DNA from: Lineus longissimus
Taxonomy: Eukaryota; Nemertea; Pilidiophora; Heteronemertea; Lineidae
Direction of reading: 5' to 3'
Length of the DNA: 64,000 nt
Assembly: GCF_910592395.1 (NCBI RefSeq)
Contig: NC_088311.1
Span: 7,258,501 to 7,322,500, forward strand
Numbering within the stretch: position 1 is the stretch's first letter; every line of letters starts with the position of its first letter. Below the pieces are notes generated by a model, which saw nothing but the letters and a program-made list of their open reading frames with translations, had not been told where the DNA came from and searched no databases. Both the position numbers and the translations under genes were made by a program. Shown piece by piece: positions 61,401 through 63,999 of the stretch.

Positions 61401-63999
61401 TGCTCCTGCTGTTGTTGACCTGGGCAACCTGACTTGCACGGATCCTAAGACTGGGGAAGCTGTGTCCCTTGCTGAAGCTCTGGAGAAAGGGATTATCAAG
61501 GCTAAATCTGCTGTTCTGGGTGGCACCATCGATGGAAAACATGGTTTGTACATTAACCCTCAAACTGGTGCTACAATGTCTTTGTCAGATGCTGTGAAGA
61601 AGGGCCTGGTGTCTTTGGAAGCTGGATCACCTGATGCAAAAGAACCGATCATCATAACTCCAGAAGGTGATGTCTTGGACACCAAGGCATTGAGAGTAAC
61701 TCCAGTGCCCGTCAAGGAAGGTGAAAAACTAAGTGCTGCTGATCTCCGAGAGATTGTCGACCCAAGAACTGGGCAGTCACTCAGTCCCGCTGAAGCCATT
61801 GCAAAAGGTATCATTGACTTGGAGAAGGGAAAATATGTCAATCCAGTCAGCGGTCAGTCTATGACGATTGAAGAAGCCATTGATCGAAATTACATTGCCA
61901 AAGCAGAGGCACCAATCAAATCTGCTCTAGATATTGAGTCTGTCAAGGATCCACGTACGGGTGAGACATTAAGTTCAGCTGAAGCTATCGCTAAGGGTAT
62001 TATTGACCTTGACAAGGGTAAATACATTGATCCATCATCTGGGAAGTCCATCTCTCTACAAGAGGCAGCAGACAAAGGCTACATCGATAAAGCCCACATC
62101 CCTGTCCCAGGTGTAGCTGAAATCATACACGTGAAAGATCCCCGCACTGGCGAGAAACTCACTGCAGCAGAAGCTATTGCCAAGGGAATCATTGATAAGG
62201 ACACTGGAAGATATATTGACCCCACGACTGGCCAGTCAATGTCGCTCCAAGAGGCTGTCAGTAAAGGACTTGTGGACAAGGCTAAGATGCCCCTCACCAC
62301 TGCCATGGACATCAAAGATGTAAAGGATCCACGGACAGGAAAGTCTCTCACAGCTGCTGAGGCGGTAGCACAAGGCATTCTCGACTTTGAGAAAGGCAGC
62401 TATATTGATCCGTCCACTGGCAAGTCCATGCCAATTGAAGAGGCTGTGCAGAGAGGCTTCATTGAAAAGATTGATGAACCGGTGAAAAGCATTACAGATA
62501 TCAAACATGTCATTGATCCGCTCACTGGTGAGGTGTTAAGTCCAACTGAAGCTGTCGCCCGTGGTATCATCGATTTTGCTACTGGTAAATATGTTGACCC
62601 CAACTCAGGAAAGGCCGTCTCCATGCAGGATGCCATTAGCAAGGGTTTGATTGAGAGAGTTGAGGCACCACTGAGAACTATTGCTGACATCAGAACCGTT
62701 AAGGATCCAAGAACCTATGAGGCACTCACTCCAGCTGAAGCAGTTTCCAGGGGAATCTTGAACCTTGAAACGGGAAAATACATTGACCCAATAACAGGAA
62801 AGGCCATGAGCATTGAGGATGCTGTCGAGAAAGGCCTTGTTGACAAAACTGAAGTCCCAGTATGGTCGGCTGTTGACATTGCTGGGGTCACTGATCCAAG
62901 GACAGGAGAATCCCTTAGCACCGCTGAAGCCATCAAACGTGGAATACTGGATGTCGGCAGTGGGAAGTATGTTGATCCTGTCACTGGTGAGGGCATCTCA
63001 ATCCAAGAAGCAGTAAATAGAGGTCTAGTCCATGAACTGGACTCAGGTATCAAGAGCCCAGAAGACATAAAATCTGTCAGAGATTTGAGAACTGGTGAGG
63101 TTCTAACTCCTCAAGAGGCCGCAGCAAGAGGCCTTATTGACCTGAAGAAGGGAAAATACATAGATCCAGTTACTCGCCACCCAATTTCTCTGCAAGAAGC
63201 TGTGAGAAGAGGTCTGGTGGACAAAGCAGATAAACCCAAAAGAACACTGGCTGATCTCAAAAACATCCGCGATCCCAAAACTGGGCAACTTTTAACACCT
63301 GCTCAAGCTGTTGCAAAAGGACTTATTGATATTAAGAAAGGAAGATACATTGATCCCATTTCAGGTCGATCAATTTCATTAGATGAAGCCATTGCTAAGG
63401 GATTGGTGGAGGAAGAAAAGGCACCAATTAAGTCGGCCATGGACATCAAACAGGTCAAAGATCCCATGACTGGGGAGTACATAAGCCCAGCTGAAGCCAT
63501 AGAGAAAGGTATCATTGATTTGGATGCTGGCAAATACATTGACCCACAATCGGGACAAGCTATATCGATCGAGGAAGCTGTAGAGAGGGGATTGTTGGAG
63601 AAAGCTGACGAACCAGTGAGAGACACCAGAGACTTGAAAGAGGTCACAGACCCAAGGACAGGAGAAGTCATTACTCCTGAAGAGGCAGTCGCTAGGGGTA
63701 TCGTTGACTTCAAGAAGGGCACTTACACTGATCCTACAACTGGGAAGTCCATTCCCTTGAAGGAGGCGGTCACACGAGGCCTTGTAAAGAAGGTCGACGC
63801 ACCAATCAGAACACTGTCAGAAATCAAAGCAGTCAAGGACCCAAGAACAGGGGAGACCATCAGTACTGATGAAGCCATTGCCAGGGGCATCATTGATGTT
63901 GAAAGAGGCCTGTATGTTGATCCCAGCACTGGGCAGGCTATGCCAATCCAAGATGCAGTCAACCAAGGTTTCATTGACAAGTCGGGCACACCTATCAAA
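16634..63999 (+). CDS. MACF1: Spectraplakin gene (MACF1/DST/shot/vab-10 family), spliced model, partial at both ends
   Basis: This gene encodes a giant cytoskeletal linker. The model joins 16634-16723, 17446-17523, 19534-19626, 36580-36746, 37320-37435, 37695-37801, 38130-38249, 40626-40849, 41055-41148, 42707-42870, 43508-43712, 43968-44096, 44304-44381, 44764-44925, 47430-47534, 48315-48410, 48686-48808, 49130-49276, 50655-50809, 50940-51384, 51764-52254, 52662-52827, 53655-53966 and 54154-63999. Every junction is GT-AG and the phases match throughout. The order is partial CH1 (about residues 1-87), CH2 (88-217), plakin domain with SH3 (218-1289) and plakin repeats (1290-4571 and beyond). 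CH1, CH2, a plakin domain and a plakin-repeat exon in this order identify the family. The start of CH1 and everything after the repeats lie outside or were not found. The symbol marks family membership; invertebrates usually have one such gene. Confidence 0.96.
16724..17445 (+). other. Intron (CH1)
   Basis: This intron has a GTAAGT donor and TTGCAG acceptor. Near 16817-16920 it holds two diverged copies of a segment of roughly 60 bp (core AGAAGTGAAACA). Nothing else is recognised. Confidence 0.85.
17446..17523 (+). CDS. MACF1: Spectraplakin exon: CH1 domain, part 2
   Basis: This 78-nt phase-0 exon codes 26 residues beginning [16 protein letters not shown]. The [12 protein letters not shown] block is nearly invariant between spectraplakins and plectin and forms the middle of CH1. 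The donor is GTAGGT. Confidence 0.97.
17524..19533 (+). other. Intron (CH1)
   Basis: This 2.0-kb AT-rich intron has no recognisable gene or clear repeat. Confidence 0.8.
19534..19626 (+). CDS. MACF1: Spectraplakin exon: CH1 domain, end
   Basis: This 93-nt phase-0 exon codes 31 residues ending [17 protein letters not shown], the last helix of CH1 and a classic signature of spectrin-superfamily actin-binding domains. The donor is GTAAGA. In the full-length form it joins the CH2 exon about 17 kb downstream. Confidence 0.97.
19627..24935 (+). other. 5' part of the 17-kb CH1-CH2 intron
   Basis: No coding exon is recognised here. A short hairpin lies at 21283-21319 (13-bp arms, 11-base loop) and a 22-bp perfect palindrome at 24249-24270, about 670 bp before the first alternative start exon. 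The region may contain a promoter for that exon, but no core promoter motif stands out. Confidence 0.7.
24249..24270. repeat. 22-bp perfect palindrome
   Basis: The 11-base half-site CACTTGCAATC is followed directly by its exact reverse complement. Perfect dyads of this size can be dimer-binding sites. The position upstream of an alternative first exon is suggestive only. Confidence 0.6.
24936..25088 (+). CDS. MACF1: Candidate alternative first exon A of the spectraplakin (CH2-only isoform)
   Basis: An ATG at 24936 opens 51 codons that end exactly at a GTGAGG donor in phase 0, which matches the CH2 exon at 36580. An in-frame TAA lies 36 bases before the ATG, so translation can start here. The peptide begins with a basic stretch, has the cluster [14 protein letters not shown], then SYYGQP and a very acidic end (EPDEDE). 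Exon C has the same order of elements (LCGCG, SSYYGEP, EEDED), so this is not a chance frame. The clustered cysteines next to basic residues could be palmitoylated, which is inference. Drosophila Shot has isoforms whose alternative first exon replaces CH1. Transcript support was not available. Confidence 0.75.
25089..27104 (+). other. Intron between alternative first exons A and B, with exon B 5' UTR
   Basis: No other coding exon is recognised. A polypyrimidine tract and TTTAG at about 27016-27027 could be an acceptor for a non-coding upstream exon. The frame from that acceptor stops before the exon B ATG, so it would be 5' UTR only. Confidence 0.6.
27105..29759 (+). CDS. MACF1: Candidate alternative first exon B: long, low-complexity N-terminal extension with about 44-residue repeats
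   Basis: An ATG at 27105 opens 885 codons up to a phase-0 donor (AGG|GTAGGT) at 29760, compatible with CH2 at 36580. Reading on without splicing gives only six more codons before a stop. A TGA lies in frame 15 bases before the ATG. The start [12 protein letters not shown] parallels exon C ([11 protein letters not shown]). The rest is hydrophilic and looks disordered, built from degenerate units with YER, TWPK or WPEEF, SSE-VE and SSERVDS motifs. The last units are clear: the MQLHKT motif recurs every 132 nt, beginning near 29139, 29271, 29403 and 29535. It resembles no domain I know. An open frame this long in AT-rich intron DNA, with matching phase and start motif, supports it as real. Confidence 0.8.
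27180..29759 (+). repeat. Coding tandem repeat, about 44 residues (132 nt) per unit
   Basis: Degenerate units cover most of exon B. The consensus contains (T/S)LYER, then SS-KWPKEF, a D-rich ATERVDS segment and Q-HKSSEPVE. The first two-thirds vary from about 43 to 47 residues, while the four units from 29139 have an exact 132-nt step. This gradient suggests 3' units arose more recently. Confidence 0.8.
29760..31988 (+). other. Intron between alternative first exons B and C, with exon C 5' UTR
   Basis: No spectraplakin exon is recognised. It contains an unassigned minus-strand open frame (30703-31266). The stretch just before the exon C ATG should be its 5' UTR; an in-frame TAA lies at 31935. 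Confidence 0.7.
30703..31266 (-). pseudogene. Unrecognised 187-codon open frame, possibly a mobile-element remnant
   Basis: The minus strand is open for 187 codons from an ATG. I do not recognise the product. It has an amphipathic middle ([11 protein letters not shown], then KCHDISFVE) and a proline- and glycine-rich end. The middle faintly recalls the SGNH-hydrolase-like first ORF of some non-LTR retrotransposons, but no catalytic block is visible, so I do not assert it. It lies inside an intron on the opposite strand, with no neighbouring reverse transcriptase or terminal repeats. It could also be chance. Confidence 0.25.
31989..33173 (+). CDS. MACF1: Candidate alternative first exon C: acidic N-terminal extension
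   Basis: An ATG at 31989 opens 395 codons up to a phase-0 CAG|GTAATA donor at 33174, compatible with CH2 at 36580. A TAA lies in frame 54 bases upstream of the ATG. The N terminus [15 protein letters not shown], then SSYYGEP and EEDEDAQ, closely follows exon A's plan and shares MPKLK with exon B. The rest is hydrophilic and probably disordered, with short recurring phrases (ERHFP twice, then RPF and KPF with nearby SLE or DSAF) that hint at a decayed repeat. No known domain is seen. A protein starting here would lack CH1 and so should bind actin weakly, as described for CH2-only spectraplakin isoforms. Confidence 0.8.
33174..36579 (+). other. 3' part of the 17-kb intron before CH2
   Basis: No coding exon is recognised. 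It holds the local segmental duplication at 34.4-35.9 kb and a short G run near 36037-36049. The acceptor before CH2 is CGATATAG. Confidence 0.8.
34381..35890. repeat. Local segmental duplication of about 0.75 kb with a 73-bp internal repeat
   Basis: A block beginning GTGATGACTTGGACTT at 34381 and running to about 35110 recurs from 35211 to about 35887. Long matches include the stretch at 34762-35110 against 35541-35887. The second copy has an internal 73-bp tandem expansion (starts at 35211, 35284 and a diverged one at 35357). Each copy holds an inverted repeat with 15-base arms (GATAGCGAGATGTAT and its near reverse complement), at 34762 and 35541. Confidence 0.85.
36580..36746 (+). CDS. MACF1: Spectraplakin exon: CH2 domain, part 1
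   Basis: This exon begins in phase 0 and ends with two bases of a split Arg codon. It codes [25 protein letters not shown] and [19 protein letters not shown], the standard CH2 core. It is the shared acceptor for CH1 and for all three alternative first exons, which makes it the branch point for isoform choice. Confidence 0.97.
36747..37319 (+). other. Intron (CH2)
   Basis: This 573-bp intron has a GTGAGA donor and TTCCAG acceptor. It contains short ACATGT-rich sequence near the donor and nothing else recognisable. Confidence 0.85.
37320..37435 (+). CDS. MACF1: Spectraplakin exon: CH2 domain, part 2
   Basis: The first base completes the split Arg codon. The exon continues PDLVDL, then [19 protein letters not shown], the fourth and fifth helical segments of CH2. 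It ends with one base of an Asp codon before a GTACAT donor. Confidence 0.97.
37695..37801 (+). CDS. MACF1: Spectraplakin exon: CH2 domain, end
   Basis: The exon completes Asp and reads [21 protein letters not shown], the conserved C-terminal CH2 helix, then a short linker. It ends in phase 0 at GTAAGT. Confidence 0.97.
37802..38129 (+). other. Intron
   Basis: This 328-bp intron has nothing recognisable. Confidence 0.85.
38130..38249 (+). CDS. MACF1: Spectraplakin exon: start of plakin domain
   Basis: This 120-nt phase-0 exon codes 40 residues with the helical motif LLNWIKDAT and the phrase [11 protein letters not shown]. The W-I-(K/R)-x-x-T and F-P-x-(T/N) spacing marks the first spectrin repeat after CH2 in this family. 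Confidence 0.95.
38250..40625 (+). other. Intron (plakin domain)
   Basis: This 2.4-kb intron has no coding exon that I recognise. About 90 bases at 40127-40220 resemble 51547-51634 in another intron, so a dispersed, decayed repeat is likely. Confidence 0.8.
40626..40849 (+). CDS. MACF1: Spectraplakin exon: plakin domain, spectrin repeat 1-2
   Basis: This exon codes [20 protein letters not shown] and continues as a long helix to [10 protein letters not shown]. The phrase (F/Y)-x-x-(F/Y)-R-x-E-E-V-P-P is diagnostic of this position in spectraplakins. It ends two bases into an Arg codon. Confidence 0.96.
41055..41148 (+). CDS. MACF1: Spectraplakin exon: plakin domain
   Basis: The exon completes Arg and codes a charged helix ([11 protein letters not shown], then [12 protein letters not shown]), a spectrin-repeat segment. 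It ends in phase 0 at GTACGT. Confidence 0.95.
41149..42706 (+). other. Intron (plakin domain)
   Basis: This 1.6-kb intron has no recognised content beyond AT-rich sequence. Confidence 0.8.
42707..42870 (+). CDS. MACF1: Spectraplakin exon: plakin domain
   Basis: This exon codes 54 codons plus two bases, with the helical run [20 protein letters not shown] and the phrase [12 protein letters not shown], which matches the (Y/N)-Y-Q-x-x-x-L-x-x-R phrase at this position in relatives. Confidence 0.96.
42871..43507 (+). other. Intron (plakin domain), largely minisatellite
   Basis: Most of this intron is the tandem array at 42875-43331, which begins within a few bases of the donor. The remainder shows nothing recognisable. 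Confidence 0.85.
42875..43331. repeat. 31-bp minisatellite with 94-bp higher-order unit
   Basis: Subunits of 31, 31 and 32 bases (types AATCAGAATCTGTCTGAATG and AATCATGATTATGTCTGAAT) alternate. The GAATGAGC marker falls at 42923, 43017, 43111 and 43205, an exact 94-bp step. It directly abuts the splice donor of the previous exon. Confidence 0.9.
43508..43712 (+). CDS. MACF1: Spectraplakin exon: plakin domain
   Basis: The exon completes Arg, then reads [18 protein letters not shown] and a basic helix to [11 protein letters not shown]. The W-x-x-L-W and W-I-x-x-K pattern is a spectrin-repeat boundary. It ends in phase 0 at GTATGA. Confidence 0.95.
43968..44096 (+). CDS. MACF1: Spectraplakin exon: plakin domain
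   Basis: This 129-nt phase-0 exon codes [20 protein letters not shown], the typical spectrin-repeat helix B start (D-L-x-S-V-x-x-x-x-x-x-H). Confidence 0.96.
44304..44381 (+). CDS. MACF1: Spectraplakin exon: plakin domain
   Basis: This 78-nt phase-0 exon codes 26 residues ([20 protein letters not shown]), the end of one spectrin repeat. The donor is GTAAGT. Confidence 0.95.
44382..44763 (+). other. Intron
   Basis: This 382-bp intron has nothing recognisable. Confidence 0.85.
44764..44925 (+). CDS. MACF1: Spectraplakin exon: plakin domain, signature repeat
   Basis: This 162-nt phase-0 exon codes [20 protein letters not shown], then [14 protein letters not shown] and ends QYYE. L-x-W-L-N-E-K-E-E-x-E-x-x-x-D-W is the strongest plakin-domain signature. 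Confidence 0.97.
45074..45711. repeat. 49-bp minisatellite, about 13 copies, 98-bp dimers
   Basis: The unit contains CAAGACCTCATACAGACATT and ATGGTCTTGACTGA. ATGGTCTT falls at 45103, 45152, 45201 and 45250, an exact 49-bp step. Two unit types, ending in ATTGAA or TTCTCC, mostly alternate, giving a 98-bp higher-order period. The last copy is diverged. Confidence 0.92.
46014..46034 (+). CDS. Possible 21-nt alternative microexon
   Basis: A strong polypyrimidine tract and AACAG acceptor at 45988-46013 precede 21 bases coding IGYSQFK, followed by a weak GTGGGC donor. Both neighbouring exons meet in phase 0, so inclusion would keep the frame. Other spectraplakins I recall have no insertion at this point. 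Treat it as a candidate only. Confidence 0.3.
47430..47534 (+). CDS. MACF1: Spectraplakin exon: plakin domain
   Basis: This 105-nt phase-0 exon codes [20 protein letters not shown] and ends HPASKTIE. The H-P-A-x-x-T-I-E ending is conserved across spectraplakins. Confidence 0.97.
47535..48314 (+). other. Intron
   Basis: This 780-bp intron has nothing recognisable. Confidence 0.85.
48315..48410 (+). CDS. MACF1: Spectraplakin exon: plakin domain
   Basis: This 96-nt phase-0 exon codes [20 protein letters not shown] and ends SSYYQ. The [10 protein letters not shown] core is nearly invariant in the family. Confidence 0.97.
48686..48808 (+). CDS. MACF1: Spectraplakin exon: plakin domain
   Basis: This 123-nt phase-0 exon codes [19 protein letters not shown] and ends GEKLMREMQ, the repeat immediately before the SH3-containing segment. 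Confidence 0.97.
48809..49129 (+). other. Intron
   Basis: This 321-bp intron has nothing recognisable. Confidence 0.85.
49130..49276 (+). CDS. MACF1: Spectraplakin exon: plakin domain and start of SH3
   Basis: This 147-nt phase-0 exon codes [11 protein letters not shown] and then the first SH3 strand ALCSYKQLN. In plakins this SH3 is inserted in the fifth spectrin repeat of the domain, and its ligand site is usually occluded. Confidence 0.96.
49277..50654 (+). other. Intron inside the SH3 domain, mostly repeat
   Basis: This 1.4-kb intron is mostly filled by the repeat at 49386-50535. A short unique stretch precedes the TTCAG acceptor. Confidence 0.85.
49386..50535 (+). mobile_element. Composite interspersed repeat with GTC run and 301-bp internal tandem units
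   Basis: The element begins with an inverted repeat (11-base arms AGCTCACCTCT, loop TAGC) and a GTC-rich run to about 49500. Three to four copies of a unit of about 301 bp follow. CACGTTTC lies at 49511, 49812 and 50113; AAGGTCACAGAGGT lies at 49761, 50062 and 50376. It ends with GGTGAGCACAATGGCCCTGG. I recall similar AGCTCACC...GGTGAGC repeats in several marine invertebrate genomes. It has no coding capacity, so it would be non-autonomous. The exact 3' edge is uncertain. Confidence 0.75.
50655..50809 (+). CDS. MACF1: Spectraplakin exon: rest of SH3 domain
   Basis: This exon codes [20 protein letters not shown], then [20 protein letters not shown]. The layout L-L-D-N-S, W-K-V, G-x-x-x-x-V-P-x-x-C is the SH3 fold as found in plakins, with the usual aromatic P-x-x-P pocket weakened. 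It ends two bases into an Arg codon. Confidence 0.97.
50940..51384 (+). CDS. MACF1: Spectraplakin exon: plakin domain, post-SH3 spectrin repeat
   Basis: This 445-nt exon completes Arg and codes 148 residues: [20 protein letters not shown], then [19 protein letters not shown] and long coiled segments. I-W-x-x-x-x-x-x-x-R-x-N-M-I-F-A-T matches the family after SH3. It ends in phase 0 at GTTAGC. Confidence 0.96.
51385..51763 (+). other. Intron
   Basis: This 379-bp intron includes a stretch (51547-51634) that resembles 40127-40220, a probable decayed dispersed repeat. The acceptor is TTTAG. Confidence 0.75.
51764..52254 (+). CDS. MACF1: Spectraplakin exon: plakin domain, spectrin repeats
   Basis: This 491-nt exon codes 163 residues plus two bases. 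It includes [20 protein letters not shown], then ALRKFVEH and a helix ending RLVHAISER. The W-(D/N)-x-x-(W/V)-x-(M/L)-S-x-x-Y-x-(E/D)-(R/K)-L-K pattern matches the repeat that follows the SH3 region in plakins. Confidence 0.96.
52255..52661 (+). other. Intron
   Basis: This 407-bp AT-rich intron has nothing recognisable. Confidence 0.85.
52662..52827 (+). CDS. MACF1: Spectraplakin exon: plakin domain
   Basis: The exon completes Arg, then codes [20 protein letters not shown] and [12 protein letters not shown], a helix with the W-(I/V)-x-x-(M/V)-E pattern of a spectrin repeat. It ends in phase 0 at GTAAGT. Confidence 0.95.
52828..53654 (+). other. Intron
   Basis: This 827-bp intron has nothing recognisable. 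It ends in a C/T-rich tract before the CCAG acceptor. Confidence 0.85.
53655..53966 (+). CDS. MACF1: Spectraplakin exon: end of plakin domain
   Basis: This 312-nt phase-0 exon codes 104 residues. [20 protein letters not shown] and [20 protein letters not shown] match the last plakin-domain repeat, where relatives have a basic K-R-(R/A) phrase followed by L-R-x-(R/Q)-Y-x-x-L. It ends at GTGAGT. In other isoforms this exon would splice past the giant exon to the spectrin-repeat rod downstream, which is inferred from the family. Confidence 0.96.
54154..63999 (+). CDS. MACF1: Spectraplakin giant plakin-repeat exon, 3' end beyond window
   Basis: After a TTCAG acceptor the + strand stays open in phase 0 for 3282 codons to the window edge. 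The first 150 residues are Ser/Thr-rich and probably disordered. From about 54625 the sequence is built of plakin (plectin-type) repeat elements: a beta-hairpin motif D-P-x-T-G, then a helix of type (E/D)-A-(I/V)-x-x-G-(L/I)-(I/V/L)-D. By eye I count about 92 helix motifs. Spacing is irregular up to about 61.7 kb and then locks to 63 residues. A hydrophobic stretch, [20 protein letters not shown], occurs near 59098. Related plakin-repeat modules in desmoplakin, plectin and vab-10A bind intermediate filaments or act in epidermal attachment. Shot has a comparable large plakin-repeat exon. A few short Arg- or Pro-rich linkers occur (59155-59420 and 60421-60480). Confidence 0.96.
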   Translation, partial: MPPILQEGEVPEICTYRQLLDSRLLGDDDAVFSDMDTSGSNVFDSEIDYTDSLQSQAMAPQMGKTLSPSYESRTHRHRSESYTTFVDAANGVPTSDHSQLLNSANVVSTASELFSRADARSSNSPTSRTIPRQGSLQTIVTSSEDATSGPKGSVQAIPVIQPSTGKKMSLVQALQSGFLDIQNEQYHDPHSGRYIPLAEAVKLGYIDPQLMEELNQDIGLKDPKTGKSLTLLETIQKGLYNPVTGTITDPRTKQTSTVEEAAQKGLISPAAAAKLAPPVTTVSSTTESQAVYGATSAQDTQPYLPLSDVISKGLYDKKTKKFIDPISKEKLTLQQAVQRGLIDPTSKDIVHPVTGQKISLEDAVGKGVIDPNTGEYINKKTREKMDLEDAFRENLISKPTSLPEALTEGIMDVHGTVRPTKTGKKYTLQEAISRGILDTDAKCIIDAKTGEVLSLIEAIQRGLIDITGKFVDPKTGARMSLHDAVTDGQLKLVSKDVSFGETGISDLTSGEKLTLPEAIQRGLIDPMTGVYFNNKSGRKMTIDEAMKKGFIGAKFGQKLLGDSGLRDSYGDAVSVMDAITKGYLDPETGRISDPDSGRAMTIQEAAASNYISGEKAEMLMELTSPMIATTTITTQIKPTAQVLEQARAEMGVSKLVTEGMPFPAAQKAGLVDLSTGLFKDPKTGKSMPIDSAVRQGLLQPEWAARQNSGENGVDEFSLRKLTKPTKKPDEKGGISLEDALQQGLLSESTGCYRDPVKIGARRISLEEAITHGHINPESAMVIDPNTGEPMDLQDAIDKGLLGATGQVTSPVKATRTSLQEALEKGVITPIRPGAIPEESRVIGTKRMEVTAFNDPKSGREIPLHEAEARGLVDTVAGTCRDPRTGEVLSISDGVDRGLIKVEEVDASIDGRPDTTCVKETKAFTITGVIDPKTGEEINISQAIKDGVLDQRTGHYVTKDKTGKKIKIPLDEAISKGLVIASQAPAGAHAKPGITQATKTLSVKSVYDPVLKQDISVAEAVKKGLIDQSRGVYVHPITGEKMLITDAVKRGLVNAEVTKDRGPGDLEIPMNTIVTSNDTSMTVTGVVDPRTGQDISVSDAIREGLLDQQTGQYTNPVTGRIMSISEAIDQGLVKAEADVDRVTADVSMQAFRTSDDFGDIEGSVLHSKSKKFDITGVLDPTTMEMVSLPEAIARGLVDPEQGTYTSPQTGEQMSVSDAFNKGLIQGKKSSMTIDKGIFSVEAKIKSPRSSTDDEVFEEEITGVKDPRTGKFVSLETAKKAGIIDERATQYRNPITGKTMSIDEAHAQGLIKKTPVRRDKIISVKDPRTGKMISLETAKKAGIIDEDAGLYRNPITGKTMTIDQAAALGLVKRIQVQPTKAPSKISFEDAMKLGLIDTDSGTFRDPNTGETIPLADAISQGLIDMQAPALHDLNSGRKIPLEEAINRKLIDPKTGRLNKFKAKSLGLNIAEVTERKPLNFEDAVKCGLLDAKTGEFTDPSTGQKLTLEDAIKDNLVDGKSISITDMSTGKRMYLDDAIAAGVVDGKTGQVCDSATGQSLLSLDDALESGLVQSTFDPTTGDVLDLESGRKLSITEALQAGTIDDKVQVYDPKTGKHISLDQAKKKGIIDKTKGTYTDKETGKKITIKDAAKLGLLAVVGAPVLAGMAVYDAVKSKKDKPKKPGKVWTRMGETAPELPSNVLIDEESGLIVDKDTGRRYSLNAAVEQGLLSADIADALRSPQDEDVEMAPPLPPKQRRQSEMERDAISGQLQSMDADINWQTKEITDASTGEKLTAEEALRRGLIDSQIAQLIESTPPAAPPSKDKWTLNELMDQGLVLAPIGRIKDPSTGKHMTVEEAIDLGILDPNNSTILNPKTGEAMTLADAIQKGVFNPHSGAFKDPTTGSSISFAEAALHGCIPSASKTTQNGAQKPTLKEAIDQGLVDPRSNTYTDPFTGEKMSVAEALQKNLLASPGDVAPMTLADAIQRGLFNEESGIFTDKKTGRRMKLQQALDAGLIDSASTLYDTGSGKLMTLQEAIGAGKIDGSSGKFIDLKTGKKMSIKYAAKLGLLAIVGPPSPGAMSVTEATQTGQKRIRRVKPKDRKVPTNLSPALAVAPESSVTYQQGILAKVIDPETMEWTTIHTYTTEEERKPKGMPVFEAIKRGWLDPKTGMFKAPKRKKAISLDYAIREGLLDPTSANFIEPRTKSKVSLSEAIKKGLVDPTGGCLEPVTGRRLTMKEAISRGYIVEAVNTEPNVKKIVVEKENVKFHVDAVVDPRNGSSLSLNDAVKQGIINISRGLYVNPDTGETMPVDIAVENGLIKGRVLERRSSVEEYVKDAEGNLVVEAGSKVLFGVPQEEKLTGIMDPRTGQEISIDEAIKLNIIDKDAKMYVNPLTKEEMTMEEAAKQGLVRFEPVSSGAPAVVDLGNLTCTDPKTGEAVSLAEALEKGIIKAKSAVLGGTIDGKHGLYINPQTGATMSLSDAVKKGLVSLEAGSPDAKEPIIITPEGDVLDTKALRVTPVPVKEGEKLSAADLREIVDPRTGQSLSPAEAIAKGIIDLEKGKYVNPVSGQSMTIEEAIDRNYIAKAEAPIKSALDIESVKDPRTGETLSSAEAIAKGIIDLDKGKYIDPSSGKSISLQEAADKGYIDKAHIPVPGVAEIIHVKDPRTGEKLTAAEAIAKGIIDKDTGRYIDPTTGQSMSLQEAVSKGLVDKAKMPLTTAMDIKDVKDPRTGKSLTAAEAVAQGILDFEKGSYIDPSTGKSMPIEEAVQRGFIEKIDEPVKSITDIKHVIDPLTGEVLSPTEAVARGIIDFATGKYVDPNSGKAVSMQDAISKGLIERVEAPLRTIADIRTVKDPRTYEALTPAEAVSRGILNLETGKYIDPITGKAMSIEDAVEKGLVDKTEVPVWSAVDIAGVTDPRTGESLSTAEAIKRGILDVGSGKYVDPVTGEGISIQEAVNRGLVHELDSGIKSPEDIKSVRDLRTGEVLTPQEAAARGLIDLKKGKYIDPVTRHPISLQEAVRRGLVDKADKPKRTLADLKNIRDPKTGQLLTPAQAVAKGLIDIKKGRYIDPISGRSISLDEAIAKGLVEEEKAPIKSAMDIKQVKDPMTGEYISPAEAIEKGIIDLDAGKYIDPQSGQAISIEEAVERGLLEKADEPVRDTRDLKEVTDPRTGEVITPEEAVARGIVDFKKGTYTDPTTGKSIPLKEAVTRGLVKKVDAPIRTLSEIKAVKDPRTGETISTDEAIARGIIDVERGLYVDPSTGQAMPIQDAVNQGFIDKSGTPIK
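61759..63999 (+). repeat. Coding array of 63-residue (189-nt) double plakin repeats, at least 12 units
   Basis: The first D-P of each unit starts at 61759, 61948, 62137, 62326, 62515, 62704, 62893, 63082, 63271, 63460, 63649 and 63838, a step of exactly 189 nt every time. Each unit has two hairpin-helix elements 27 and then 36 residues apart: DPRTGE with [10 protein letters not shown], then GKYIDP with EEAVxKGLVDK and a linker like APIKSAxDIK. There is no insertion or deletion. The final unit runs off the window. Confidence 0.95.

Noticed and set aside
55152-63998. Many long minus-strand open frames (for example 59889-60509 and 63303-63722) with recurring SPVLGS-like phrases
   Set aside because: They are antisense images of the + strand plakin repeats. 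The repeated phrase is the complement of the D-P-x-T-G hairpin codons, and the + strand frame is open throughout and matches a known family.
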